Origin: Streptomyces yangpuensis
GTDB taxonomy: Bacteria > Actinomycetota > Actinomycetes > Streptomycetales > Streptomycetaceae
DNA length: 64,000 bases
Direction of reading: 5' to 3'
NCBI RefSeq assembly: GCF_001005295.1
Contig: NZ_LBMK01000003.1
Coordinates: 264,831-328,830, forward strand
Both the position numbers and the translations under genes were made by a program. Below, in pieces: positions 6,825-15,905 of the stretch; position 1 is the stretch's first letter, and each line of letters starts with the position of its first letter. A model generated the notes under the pieces. That model saw only the letters and a list, made by a program, of their open reading frames with translations, was not told the origin of the DNA and ran no database searches.

Positions 6825-8648
6825 GTGGCTGACGTACCTGCCGATCTTGCCGCAGTGTGGCCAAGGGTGCTCGAAAAGCTCCTCGGGGAGGGACAGCCGG
6901 GCATCGAGCCCAAGGACAAGCAGTGGGTCGAGCGGTGCCAGCCCCTCGCACTCGTCGCCGACACCGCCCTGCTCGCCGTCCCCAACGAGTGGGGCAAGCG
7001 CGTCCTGGAAGGCCGCCTCGCCCCACTGATCAGCGACGCTCTCAGCCGGGAGTGCGGCCGCCCCATCCGGATCGCCATCACCGTGGACGACTCCGCCGGC
7101 GAGCCCGCCCCCGCCGCGCCTCCCGTCCAGCAGCCCGGCGGCTACGAACCGTACGGCGGCCAGCGCCCGGGCGGCGGCGGTCCCCCGGACGACCAGCTCC
7201 CCACGGCCCGCCCCGCGTACCCCGACTACCAGCAGCCGCGCTCCGAGCCCGGCGCGTGGCCCCGCGGCGGACAGCAGGACGACTACGGCTGGCAGCAGCC
7301 GCGCCTGGGCGGCTTCCCCGAGCGCGACCCCTACGCCTCCCCGCAGCCGGGCTACCTCCAGCAGCCCGAGCCCTCGGGCTACGACCAGCAGCAGTACGAC
7401 CAGTCCTCCTACGACCAGGGCTCCTACGACCAGAAGCAGTACGAGCAGAAGCAGTACGAGCAGACCCCGTACGAGCAGCAGCAGTCGCACCAGCCCCACC
7501 AGGCCCATCAATACGAGCAGCAGTCCTACGAGCAGCCCGCACCGCGCCAGGCCGCCGGCCGGCCCGCCGCGCCCCCGCCCCCGGCCGGCGGCTCCACCTC
7601 GGGCCCGCTGGAGCCGACCGCCCGGCTGAACCCCAAGTACCTGTTCGACACCTTCGTCATCGGTGCGTCCAACCGCTTCGCGCACGCCGCCGCGGTGGCC
7701 GTCGCCGAGGCGCCGGCCAAGGCCTACAACCCCCTCTTCATCTATGGGGAGTCGGGCCTGGGCAAGACACACCTGCTGCACGCCATCGGGCACTACGCGC
7801 GGAGCCTCTACCCCGGCACCCGCGTGCGGTACGTGAGCTCCGAGGAGTTCACGAACGAGTTCATCAACTCGATCCGCGACGGCAAGGGCGACGCGTTCCG
7901 CAAGCGCTACCGCGAGATGGACATCCTGCTCGTCGACGACATCCAGTTCCTCGCGAGCAAGGAGTCGACGCAGGAGGAGTTCTTCCACACCTTCAACACG
8001 CTCCACAACGCCAACAAGCAGATCGTCCTCTCCTCCGACCGGCCGCCCAAGCAGCTCGTCACCCTCGAGGACCGGCTCCGCAACCGCTTCGAGTGGGGCC
8101 TGATCACGGACGTCCAGCCGCCCGAGCTGGAGACCCGCATCGCGATCCTGCGCAAGAAGGCGGTCCAGGAGCAGCTCAACGCCCCGCCGGAGGTACTGGA
8201 GTTCATCGCCTCCCGCATCTCGCGCAACATCCGCGAGCTGGAGGGGGCGCTGATCCGGGTCACGGCCTTCGCGAGCCTCAACCGGCAGCCGGTCGACCTG
8301 GGACTCACCGAGGACGTCCTCAAGAACCTGATCCCGGGCGGCGAGGACAGCGCGCCGGAGATCACCGCCGGCGACATCATGGCGGCCACCGCGGACTACT
8401 TCGGCCTGACCGTGGACGACCTGTGCGGCTCCTCCCGCAGCCGGGTCCTGGTCACCGCCCGCCAGATCGCCATGTACCTGTGCCGGGAGCTCACGGACCT
8501 ATCGCTGCCCAAGATCGGGGCGCAGTTCGGCGGCCGGGACCACACCACGGTCATGCACGCGGACCGCAAGATCCGGGCTCTGATGGCCGAGCGGCGCTCC
8601 ATCTACAACCAGGTCACGGAGCTCACCAACCGCATCAAGAACGGCTGA
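6825..8648 (+). CDS. dnaA: chromosomal replication initiator DnaA
   Basis: A 607-residue DnaA that binds DnaA boxes in oriC, oligomerises with ATP and opens the duplex. Domain I (about 1-85) begins MADVPADLAAVWPRVLEKL. Domain II is a long low-complexity linker (about 90-260) with tandem Y-D/E-Q units (DQQQYDQSSYDQGSYDQ and similar, about 186-225), much larger than in E. coli (whole protein 467). Domain III is AAA+ with Walker A GESGLGKTH near 308 and Walker B LLVDDIQF near 369. Domain IV carries the signature GGRDHTTVMHA near 570. The GTG at 6825 is chosen because the protein then starts as Streptomyces DnaA does. The frame is open 85 codons further upstream, but that stretch covers the promoter. 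Confidence 0.97.
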   Translation: MADVPADLAAVWPRVLEKLLGEGQPGIEPKDKQWVERCQPLALVADTALLAVPNEWGKRVLEGRLAPLISDALSRECGRPIRIAITVDDSAGEPAPAAPPVQQPGGYEPYGGQRPGGGGPPDDQLPTARPAYPDYQQPRSEPGAWPRGGQQDDYGWQQPRLGGFPERDPYASPQPGYLQQPEPSGYDQQQYDQSSYDQGSYDQKQYEQKQYEQTPYEQQQSHQPHQAHQYEQQSYEQPAPRQAAGRPAAPPPPAGGSTSGPLEPTARLNPKYLFDTFVIGASNRFAHAAAVAVAEAPAKAYNPLFIYGESGLGKTHLLHAIGHYARSLYPGTRVRYVSSEEFTNEFINSIRDGKGDAFRKRYREMDILLVDDIQFLASKESTQEEFFHTFNTLHNANKQIVLSSDRPPKQLVTLEDRLRNRFEWGLITDVQPPELETRIAILRKKAVQEQLNAPPEVLEFIASRISRNIRELEGALIRVTAFASLNRQPVDLGLTEDVLKNLIPGGEDSAPEITAGDIMAATADYFGLTVDDLCGSSRSRVLVTARQIAMYLCRELTDLSLPKIGAQFGGRDHTTVMHADRKIRALMAERRSIYNQVTELTNRIKNG

Positions 8649-8707
8649 GCGCGGGCCTCGGCCGACCGGCCCGGCGCCGCGTCAGACCCCTTTCAAACAC
8701 CTTCAGA

Positions 8708-8737
8708 GGGCGCTCCCGGTCCACAACGGGGGCGCCC
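8708..8737 (+). terminator. dnaA terminator
   Basis: A stem GGGCGC-T-CCCG pairs with CGGG-G-GCGCCC (8708-8718 with 8727-8737) and is followed by TTCTTGG, 60 bases past the dnaA stop. It insulates oriC from dnaA transcription. Confidence 0.7.
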
Positions 8738-8748
8738 TTCTTGGTGCG

Positions 8749-9368
8749 TGCGCCCCTGACCTGTTCGAATACGCCCCCCGGCGGGCAAGTTATCCACAGA
8801 TTCGGGGACTTTCTTCCGTCCACACCCTGGGGACCGCCCGCGTCGCCCACAATCTGTCCACAGGGGCGGTTGTTGAGGGATCATCAGGGCTGGTCAGAAC
8901 CCTGTGGATTTGTGCGCAAGCGTCATCCACAGCCTGTGGACAAAAATCTCGTCCACAGCCCTGTCCACGCCGTTGTCCACCGCTGCCCCACAGGTTCCCT
9001 CATGCTGTGCACAGGTTCTGCGGACTTCTCCACACCCTTGTCCACTGTTCGGCAACCCGCCACCCCCTCTCACCGCCCGGAGTGAAAGGCGTCACACGGA
9101 TGTAGACGTTTGGGCTGTGGAGTACCGGGGGAAAGCTGGGGACACACCTGTGGAGTAATCAGGGTCACCTGGGGACAGCCTGTGCAGAACTTTTCGTTCT
9201 CCACAGGGACACCGTGTTGTCCACCGGTGTCACCCACAGGCCCGGTGGATAAAAAACGCACTCTGACCTGCGCTGTCGGGGTTATCCACCGTTTCCACAG
9301 GCCCTACTACTACCCCCATAGAGAGTTAGCCCGGTTTCGGTTTTCAAGCGGGTCCTGTGCACAACTCG
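8749..9368. other. oriC: chromosomal origin of replication oriC
   Basis: The 876-base dnaA-dnaN spacer contains about twenty DnaA-box-like 9-mers in both orientations. Plus strand: 8790 (TTATCCACA), 8816, 8854, 8923, 8949, 8961, 8973 (TTGTCCACC), 9026, 9038 (TTGTCCACT), 9197, 9217, 9282 (TTATCCACC) and 9291. Minus strand: 8903, 8935 (perfect TTGTCCACA), 9116, 9149, 9244 and 9356. Weaker TGTGCA-type sites are at 9006 and 9181. This matches the roughly 19-box oriC known from Streptomyces. Short AT-rich tracts (CAAAAATC near 8941, GGATAAAAAA near 9247) are candidate unwinding spots. Open frames across this region are by-products of box repeats. Confidence 0.95.
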
Positions 9369-9524
9369 TCGCCCGGCCGTCCCGCCGCCTCGCTCCCGAC
9401 TTGACCGTCGGCCGCACCGAGTGTCGGCGCCGTACGTCAGACTGGTCCCCGGCATCGGTCGAGGCATCGACGAGCCGACGACGAAGGCCGGCAGACGAGC
9501 GAGCAACAGCAGGAGGCGGTTCCG

Positions 9525-10655
9525 GTGAAGATCCGGGTGGAGCGCGACGTACTCGCGGAGGCGGTGGCCTGGGCGGCCCGCAGCCTCCCGGCCCGGCCGC
9601 CGGTGCCCGTCCTCGCGGGCCTGCTGCTCAAGGCCGAGGAAGGCACCCTGAGCCTCTCCGGCTTCGACTACGAGGTCTCGGCCCGCGTCTCGGTCGAGGC
9701 GGACGTCGAGGAGGACGGCACGGTCCTGGTCTCCGGCCGGCTGCTCGCCGACATCTGCCGCGCCCTCCCCAACCGCCCGGTGGAGATTTCCACAGACGGT
9801 GTACGGGCGACCGTGGTCTGCGGCTCCTCGCGGTTCACACTCCACACCCTTCCTGTGGAGGAGTACCCGGCACTGCCGCAGATGCCGACCGCCACCGGCA
9901 CCGTGGCCGGCGAGGTCTTCGCCTCCGCCGCCAAGCAGGTCGCCACCGCCGCCGGCCGTGACGACACGCTGCCGGTGCTGACGGGTGTCCGCATCGAGAT
10001 CGAGGGCGACCGCGTCACGCTGGCCTCCACCGACCGCTACCGCTTCGCGGTCCGCGAGTTCCTGTGGAAGCCGGAGAACCCGGACGCCTCCGCCGTGGCC
10101 CTGGTGCCCGCCAAGACGCTCCAAGAGATCGCCAACTCTCTGACCAGCGGTGACACCGTCACCCTGGCGCTGTCCGGCTCCGGTGCGGGCGAAGGCCTGA
10201 TCGGTTTCGAGGGCGCCGGCCGCCGCACCACCACCCGCCTGCTCGAGGGCGACCTGCCCAAGTACCGCACGCTGTTCCCGACGGAGTTCAACTCGATCGC
10301 CGTGATCGAGACCGCGCCGTTCGTCGAGGCCGTCAAGCGCGTGGCCCTGGTGGCCGAGCGCAACACCCCGGTCCGCCTCAGCTTCGAGAAGGGCGTGCTC
10401 ATCCTGGAGGCAGGTTCCTCCGACGACGCACAGGCTGTGGAAAGGGTCGACGCCCAGCTCGACGGCGACGACATCTCGATCGCCTTCAACCCGACCTTCC
10501 TGCTGGACGGCCTGAGCGCGATCGCCTCCCCGGTGGCCCAGCTCAGCTTCACCACGTCGACCAAGCCCGCGCTGCTCAGCGGCCGCCCGGCGATCGACGC
10601 GGAGGCCGACGAGGCCTACAAGTACCTGATCATGCCGGTGCGTCTGTCCGGCTGA
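9525..10655 (+). CDS. dnaN: DNA polymerase III beta sliding clamp
   Basis: A 376-residue DnaN, the ring-shaped processivity clamp that tethers the replicative polymerase and other DNA enzymes. Three clamp domains of about 120 residues each are recognisable. Starting MKIRVERDVLAEAVAWAARSLPARPPVPVLAG and ending EAYKYLIMPVRLSG are typical of actinobacterial clamps, the latter being the C-terminal end that forms the peptide-binding pocket. The GTG start at 9525 is fixed by an ideal ribosome binding site (AGGAGG at 9511-9516). It is downstream of oriC and is followed by a long hairpin (10668-10716). Confidence 0.97.
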   Translation: MKIRVERDVLAEAVAWAARSLPARPPVPVLAGLLLKAEEGTLSLSGFDYEVSARVSVEADVEEDGTVLVSGRLLADICRALPNRPVEISTDGVRATVVCGSSRFTLHTLPVEEYPALPQMPTATGTVAGEVFASAAKQVATAAGRDDTLPVLTGVRIEIEGDRVTLASTDRYRFAVREFLWKPENPDASAVALVPAKTLQEIANSLTSGDTVTLALSGSGAGEGLIGFEGAGRRTTTRLLEGDLPKYRTLFPTEFNSIAVIETAPFVEAVKRVALVAERNTPVRLSFEKGVLILEAGSSDDAQAVERVDAQLDGDDISIAFNPTFLLDGLSAIASPVAQLSFTTSTKPALLSGRPAIDAEADEAYKYLIMPVRLSG

Positions 10656-10667
10656 CATCCCGCCTGT

Positions 10668-10716
10668 CGACGCCGGGCCCGGTCTCGCACCCTGCTGCGG
10701 ACCGGGCCCGGCGTCG
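10668..10716 (+). terminator. long hairpin after dnaN
   Basis: A 17-bp perfect inverted repeat (10668-10684 and 10700-10716, CGACGCCGGGCCCGGTC and complement) with a 15-base loop, 12 bases past the dnaN stop. No U-tract. A likely terminator separating dnaN from gnd. Confidence 0.75.
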
Positions 10717-10901
10717 TCCACAGGCTGGGGAGGACTCCGGGAGAAGCCGGAAAGCCGGACCGCTCGCCATGGAGCGCCCGCGGGGCCCGTCGCCACGGCC
10801 CGGCGTAGGCTCGGATCCGGTGGGCGGCCCCCGCTCGTCCCGCGAGGACACGGCCGGGGCAGCCCCGGCAAAGACGGCCACAACGCTTAAGGAACCACCT
10901 G

Positions 10902-11777
10902 ATGGAGCTTGGTCTCGTCGGTCTCGGCAAGATGGGCGGCAACATGCGCGAGCGCATCCGCCGCGCAGGCCACACCGTCATCGGATACGACCGCAACCCG
11001 GACCTCGCGGATGTCCACAGCCTGCGGGAACTCGTGGACAGCCTGCAGGCCCCCCGCGTCGTGTGGGTGATGGTCCCCGCCGGTGCGGCGACGCAGTCCA
11101 CCGTCGACGAGCTGGCCGAGCTGCTCTCGATCGGCGACATCGTCGTCGACGGCGGCAACTCCCGCTGGACGGACGACGAGAAGCACGCCGAGGAGCTGGC
11201 GGCCAAGGGCATCGGCTTCGTCGACTGCGGTGTCTCCGGCGGCGTGTGGGGCCTGGAGAACGGCTACGCGCTCATGTACGGCGGGGCCAAGGACCACGTC
11301 GCCCGCGTCCAGCCGATCTTCGACGCCCTCAAGCCCGAGGGCGAGTTCGGCGCCGTGCACGCCGGCAAGGTCGGCGCGGGCCACTTCGCGAAGATGGTCC
11401 ACAACGGCATCGAGTACGCCATGATGCAGGCCTACGCCGAGGGCTGGGAGCTCCTGGAGAAGGTGGACTCGGTCACCGACGTCCGCGAGGTCTTCCGCTC
11501 CTGGCAGGAAGGCACCGTCATCCGCTCCTGGCTGCTGGACCTGGCCGTCAACGCCCTCGACGAGGACGAGCACCTGGAGAAGCTGCGCGGCTTCGCGCAG
11601 GACTCGGGCGAGGGCCGCTGGACGGTGGAGGCGGCGATCGACAACGCCGTACCGCTGCCCGCGATCACGGCGTCGCTGTTCGCGCGGTTCGCCTCGCGGC
11701 AGGACGACTCCCCGCAGATGAAGATGATCGCCGCCCTCCGCAACCAGTTCGGCGGCCACGCGGTCGAGAAGAAGTAG
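10902..11777 (+). CDS. gnd: 6-phosphogluconate dehydrogenase (decarboxylating), short form
   Basis: A 291-residue enzyme that oxidises and decarboxylates 6-phosphogluconate to ribulose 5-phosphate in the pentose phosphate pathway. The N-terminal Rossmann motif is GLVGLGKMGGNM. Substrate motifs are VDGGNSRW and DCGVSGGVWGLENGYALMYGG, and the catalytic lysine is in KMVHNGIEY near residue 164. At about 290 residues it belongs to the shorter, typically NAD-preferring GntZ-type class rather than the 470-residue NADP form. RBS AAGGAA lies before the ATG at 10902. Its place between dnaN and recF is a Streptomyces feature. It is separated from recF by 59 bases. Confidence 0.92.
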   Translation: MELGLVGLGKMGGNMRERIRRAGHTVIGYDRNPDLADVHSLRELVDSLQAPRVVWVMVPAGAATQSTVDELAELLSIGDIVVDGGNSRWTDDEKHAEELAAKGIGFVDCGVSGGVWGLENGYALMYGGAKDHVARVQPIFDALKPEGEFGAVHAGKVGAGHFAKMVHNGIEYAMMQAYAEGWELLEKVDSVTDVREVFRSWQEGTVIRSWLLDLAVNALDEDEHLEKLRGFAQDSGEGRWTVEAAIDNAVPLPAITASLFARFASRQDDSPQMKMIAALRNQFGGHAVEKK

Positions 11778-11836
11778 CAGCTCAGCAGCACAGCAGTACG
11801 AAAGAGCAGTGGAAAGCCGGGGGAGGTCGGCGCCGT

Positions 11837-13000
11837 ATGCATGTTTCGCATCTCTCACTGGCCGACTTCCGCTCGTACGCCCGGGCCGAGGTTCCCCTCG
11901 ACCCGGGCGTCACCGCGTTCGTGGGCCCCAATGGCCAGGGCAAGACCAACCTCGTCGAGGCGGTCGGCTACCTCGCAACCCTGGGCAGCCACCGGGTCTC
12001 CTCGGACGCCCCGCTCGTACGGATGGGCGCGGACCGGGCGGTGATCCGTGCGGCCGTCACCCAGGGCGAGCGCCGGCAGCTGGTCGAGCTGGAGCTGAAC
12101 CCGGGCCGCGCCAACCGGGCCCGGATCAACCGGTCCTCGCAGGTCAGGCCGCGGGACGTGCTGGGGATCGTACGGACGGTGCTGTTCGCCCCCGAGGACC
12201 TGGCCCTGGTCAAGGGCGACCCGGGCGAGCGCCGCAAGTTCCTCGACGAGCTGGTCACCGCGCGCTCGCCGCGGATGGCCGGGGTCCGCTCCGACTACGA
12301 GCGCGTCCTCAAGCAGCGCAACACCCTGCTGAAGTCCGCGGCGATGGCCCGCCGGCACGGCGGGCGCCAGGGGGCACCTCCCGGACGGAGTTCGGGTGCG
12401 GATCTGTCCACCCTCGACGTGTGGGACCAGCACCTCGCCCGCGCGGGCGCGGAGCTGCTGGCGCAGCGCCTCGACCTGATCGCGACGCTGCTGCCGCTCG
12501 CCGACAAGGCGTACGAGCAGCTCGCACCCGGCGGCGGCCCGCTGGGGCTGACGTACAGGAGCTCGGCCGGCGAGAGCGTCGACAGCGGTGCGGCGCGCAG
12601 CCGGGAGGCGCTGTACGAGGTGCTCCTCGCCGCGCTCGGCGAGGTGCGGGGGCAGGAGATCGAGCGGGGCGTGACGCTGGTCGGCCCGCACCGCGACGAC
12701 GTGCTCCTGCGGCTGGGGGAGCTGCCCGCCAAGGGCTACGCCAGCCACGGCGAGTCCTGGTCCTACGCGCTGGCGCTGCGGCTGGCCTCCTACGAGCTGC
12801 TGCGCTCCGAGGGCAGCGAGCCGGTGCTGATCCTGGACGACGTGTTCGCGGAACTGGACGCGCGGCGCCGGGAGCGGCTGGCGGAGCTGGTGGCGCCGGG
12901 CGAGCAGGTGCTCGTGACGGCGGCCGTGGACGACGACGTCCCCGGCGTGCTGGTGGGAGCCCGGTACGGGGTGTCCGGCGGTGAGGTGACCCGGTTGTGA
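11837..13000 (+). CDS. recF: DNA replication and repair protein RecF
   Basis: A 387-residue RecF, an SMC-like ATPase that with RecO and RecR loads RecA on gapped DNA. N-terminus MHVSHLSLADFRSYARAEVPL. Walker A is GPNGQGKTNLVEAV at 30-43. The signature/Walker B end is GSEPVLILDDVFAELDARRRERL. An insertion of about 25 residues (RRHGGRQGAPPGRSSGADL) in the arm region is longer than in E. coli RecF. The frame is open far upstream through gnd, but the ATG at 11837 has a GGGGGAGG ribosome site. Its stop overlaps the GTG of the next gene by 4 bases. Confidence 0.96.
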   Translation: MHVSHLSLADFRSYARAEVPLDPGVTAFVGPNGQGKTNLVEAVGYLATLGSHRVSSDAPLVRMGADRAVIRAAVTQGERRQLVELELNPGRANRARINRSSQVRPRDVLGIVRTVLFAPEDLALVKGDPGERRKFLDELVTARSPRMAGVRSDYERVLKQRNTLLKSAAMARRHGGRQGAPPGRSSGADLSTLDVWDQHLARAGAELLAQRLDLIATLLPLADKAYEQLAPGGGPLGLTYRSSAGESVDSGAARSREALYEVLLAALGEVRGQEIERGVTLVGPHRDDVLLRLGELPAKGYASHGESWSYALALRLASYELLRSEGSEPVLILDDVFAELDARRRERLAELVAPGEQVLVTAAVDDDVPGVLVGARYGVSGGEVTRL

Positions 13001-13533
13001 ACGAGCACGGCAAGGACGCGCAGCAGGCGCGCAAGGCCCCGGAGGCCTCCGGGGTGGACCTGGCCCGCCAGGCCCTCGCGGCGGCCCGGGAGCAGGCGCG
13101 GGCCCGGGGCAACGCGGCGGGCGGCAGGAAGCGCCAGCAGCAGCCGGGGCTGCGGTCGGGCGCCCGCGCCGACGGCCGCGACCCGATGCCGCTGATGGCG
13201 GCGCTGGACCGGCTGCGCACCGAGCGCGGCTGGGAGATGCCGATGGCGGTGGCGGGCGTGATGGAGCGCTGGCCGGAGATCGTCGGCCCCGAGATCGCGG
13301 CCCACTGTGAACCGCAGCGCTACGAGAACCGTGAGCTGGTCGTGAGGTGTGACTCCTCGGCGTGGGCGGCGCAGCTGAAGCTGCTGGCCCCGCAGCTGGT
13401 GGCGCGGCTGAACGCGGATCTGGGGCAGGGCACGGTGCGCCTGATCAAGGTGCAGGGACCGGGCGGACGCCCGAAGGGGTACGGCCCCTGGCGGGCTCCC
13501 GGGAGCACCGGACCCGGCGACACCTACGGGTGA
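12997..13533 (+). CDS. dciA: DciA-like DUF721 protein (helicase loader)
   Basis: A 178-residue DUF721/DciA-family protein. DciA is the ancestral bacterial loader/recruiter of replicative helicase DnaB, used where DnaC or DnaI is absent. The conserved domain is in the C-terminal half (RTERGWEMPMAVAGVMERWPEIVGPEIAAHCEPQRYENRELVVRCDSSAWAAQLKLLAPQLVARLN). The N-terminal 60 residues are charged and low-complexity. Start GTG at 12997 overlaps the recF stop, so the two are translationally coupled, and the gene sits in the replication cluster between recF and gyrB as in mycobacteria. Assignment as functional DciA rests on family knowledge and location. Confidence 0.85.
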   Translation: MNEHGKDAQQARKAPEASGVDLARQALAAAREQARARGNAAGGRKRQQQPGLRSGARADGRDPMPLMAALDRLRTERGWEMPMAVAGVMERWPEIVGPEIAAHCEPQRYENRELVVRCDSSAWAAQLKLLAPQLVARLNADLGQGTVRLIKVQGPGGRPKGYGPWRAPGSTGPGDTYG

Positions 13534-13859
13534 GTAGCACCCGTGGGCCGCTGTCGTGGCCGCGCCGGCGGGTGGCGTCCCTCACGGTAGCCGGAGGTTG
13601 ACAGGCCGAAGCGCTGGGTGCCCGTGTGAGCCTCTTTGAGCCCCTTCCCGGATATGGGGAGTCGGAGAGTGGCGGTTCAGGGCGGCACATGCGGACTCAG
13701 GTACCGGCAAACCCCCATTCATGTCCGTGGTACCGGTAGACTGGAGGAAATCCCGCCCGTTCGCGGGATCACGCAGACAACGCAGATCGACGCGGCCGCT
13801 CCCGCCGGCGCACTTGCTGGTCCGGAGTACGGGCTGCGCTGTGCCAGAAAGGGCGCTTC
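13534..13859 (+). promoter_or_regulatory. gyrB upstream region
   Basis: 326 bases without a gene. Candidate promoter elements: a perfect TTGACA at 13598-13603 without a good -10 at the right distance, and TAGACT at 13737-13742, which fits a -10 but lacks a convincing -35. The heptamer GTACCGG occurs at 13701 and again at 13730, a 29-base direct spacing around this -10. gyr promoters are often supercoiling-responsive; nothing here proves it. Confidence 0.35.
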
Positions 13860-15860
13860 GTGGCCGATTCCGGCGACTCCAACGAGAAGAATTACGACGC
13901 CAGTGCGATCCAGGTCCTCGAGGGCCTGGACGCGGTCCGCAAGCGGCCGGGTATGTACATCGGCTCGACGGGTGAGCGTGGTCTGCACCACCTCGTCTAC
14001 GAGGTCGTCGACAACTCGGTCGACGAGGCGCTGGCCGGGCACGCGGACACCATCGACGTGACGATCCTCGCCGACGGCGGGGTGCGCGTGGTCGACAACG
14101 GCCGCGGTATCCCGGTCGGCATCGTTCCGTCCGAGGGGAAGCCGGCCGTCGAGGTCGTCCTGACGGTCCTGCACGCGGGCGGCAAGTTCGGCGGTGGCGG
14201 CTACGCCGTCTCCGGCGGTCTCCACGGCGTCGGTGTGTCCGTCGTGAACGCCCTGTCGACCAAGGTCGCGGTCGAGGTGAGGACGGACGGCCACCGCTGG
14301 ACCCAGGACTACAAGCTGGGCGTGCCGACGGCTCCGCTGGCCAAGAACGAGGAGACGGCGGAGACCGGCACCTCGGTCACCTTCTGGGCCGACGGCGACA
14401 TCTTCGAGACGACCGAGTACTCCTTCGAGACGCTGTCGCGTCGTTTCCAGGAGATGGCCTTCCTCAACAAGGGCCTGACCCTGTCGCTGACCGACGAGCG
14501 CGAGTCCGCGAAGGCGACCGTGGGCGCGGACGACCCGGACGCGGACACGGCGGAGCCCACGGCGCGCACGGTGAAGTACTACTACGAGGGCGGCATCGTC
14601 GACTTCGTGAAGTACCTCAACTCGCGCAAGGGCGAGCTGATCCACCCGACCGTCATCGACGTCGAGGCCGAGGACAAGGAGCGCATGCTCTCGGTCGAGA
14701 TCGCGATGCAGTGGAACTCGCAGTACACGGAGGGTGTCTACTCCTTCGCGAACACGATCCACACGCACGAGGGCGGTACTCACGAGGAGGGCTTCCGGGC
14801 CGCGCTGACGGGTCTGGTGAACCGTTACGCGCGCGACAAGAAGCTGCTGCGCGAGAAGGACGACAACCTCGCCGGCGAGGACATCCGCGAGGGTCTGACG
14901 GCGATCATCTCGGTCAAGCTGGGCGAGCCGCAGTTCGAGGGCCAGACGAAGACGAAGCTGGGCAACACGGAGGCCAAGACCTTCGTGCAGAAGGTCGTCC
15001 ACGAGCACCTCAACGACTGGTTCGACCGCAACCCGGTGGAGGCCGCGGACATCGTCCGCAAGGCGATCCAGGCGGCCACGGCGCGCGTCGCGGCCCGCAA
15101 GGCGCGTGACCTGACGCGCCGCAAGGGTCTGCTGGAGAGCGCCTCGCTGCCGGGCAAGCTGTCCGACTGCCAGTCGAACGACCCGACCAAGTGCGAGATC
15201 TTCATCGTCGAGGGTGACTCCGCCGGCGGCAGCGCGAAGTCCGGCCGCAACCCGATGTACCAGGCCATCCTGCCGATCCGCGGCAAGATCCTGAACGTCG
15301 AGAAGGCGCGCATCGACAAGATCCTCCAGAACACCGAGGTCCAGGCGCTGATCAGCGCCTTCGGCACGGGTGTGCACGAGGACTTCGACATCGAGAAGCT
15401 CCGCTATCACAAGATCATCCTGATGGCCGACGCCGACGTCGACGGCCAGCACATCAACACCCTGCTGCTGACCTTCCTCTTCCGCTTCATGCGCCCGCTG
15501 GTCGAGGCCGGTCACGTGTACCTGTCGCGTCCGCCGCTCTACAAGATCAAGTGGGGCCGCGACGACTTCGAGTACGCCTACTCGGACCGTGAGCGCGACG
15601 CCCTGGTCGAGATCGGCAAGCAGAACGGCAAGCGCATCAAGGAAGACTCGATCCAGCGCTTCAAGGGTCTGGGCGAGATGAACGCCGAGGAACTGCGCGT
15701 CACCACGATGGACGTGGACCACCGCGTGCTCGGCCAGGTCACCCTCGACGACGCGGCGCAGGCCGACGACCTGTTCTCGGTGCTGATGGGTGAGGACGTC
15801 GAGGCCCGGCGCTCCTTCATCCAGCGCAACGCCAAGGACGTCCGCTTCCTCGACATCTGA
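13860..15860 (+). CDS. gyrB: DNA gyrase subunit B
   Basis: A 666-residue ATPase subunit of gyrase, which introduces negative supercoils ahead of forks. The GHKL ATPase has DNGRGIPVG near residue 79 and the glycine-rich lid GGLHGVGVSVVNALS. The TOPRIM domain has EGDSAGGSAKSGR near 451, the metal motif DADVDGQH, and the C-terminal MNAEELRVTTMD and VEARRSFIQRNAKDVRFLDI. It lacks the roughly 170-residue insertion found in proteobacterial GyrB, as usual for actinobacteria. The GTG at 13860 gives MADSGDSNEKNYDASAIQVLEGLDAVRKRPGMYIG. gyrA follows after 45 bases. Confidence 0.97.
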   Translation: MADSGDSNEKNYDASAIQVLEGLDAVRKRPGMYIGSTGERGLHHLVYEVVDNSVDEALAGHADTIDVTILADGGVRVVDNGRGIPVGIVPSEGKPAVEVVLTVLHAGGKFGGGGYAVSGGLHGVGVSVVNALSTKVAVEVRTDGHRWTQDYKLGVPTAPLAKNEETAETGTSVTFWADGDIFETTEYSFETLSRRFQEMAFLNKGLTLSLTDERESAKATVGADDPDADTAEPTARTVKYYYEGGIVDFVKYLNSRKGELIHPTVIDVEAEDKERMLSVEIAMQWNSQYTEGVYSFANTIHTHEGGTHEEGFRAALTGLVNRYARDKKLLREKDDNLAGEDIREGLTAIISVKLGEPQFEGQTKTKLGNTEAKTFVQKVVHEHLNDWFDRNPVEAADIVRKAIQAATARVAARKARDLTRRKGLLESASLPGKLSDCQSNDPTKCEIFIVEGDSAGGSAKSGRNPMYQAILPIRGKILNVEKARIDKILQNTEVQALISAFGTGVHEDFDIEKLRYHKIILMADADVDGQHINTLLLTFLFRFMRPLVEAGHVYLSRPPLYKIKWGRDDFEYAYSDRERDALVEIGKQNGKRIKEDSIQRFKGLGEMNAEELRVTTMDVDHRVLGQVTLDDAAQADDLFSVLMGEDVEARRSFIQRNAKDVRFLDI

Positions 15861-15905
15861 GTCGGCCCGACGCTGACCGCCGCCTGAAAGGATTTCTGAC
15901 CAGCA

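Noticed and set aside
6666..8006. 446-codon minus-strand frame over dnaA with leucine-rich segments resembling membrane helices
   Set aside because: The Leu/Val runs are the antisense of the Q/Y/E linker repeats of DnaA; not a gene.
8904..9961. Open frames across oriC
   Set aside because: Produced by the repetitive DnaA boxes; no ribosome site, no conserved product, and a region of known origin function.
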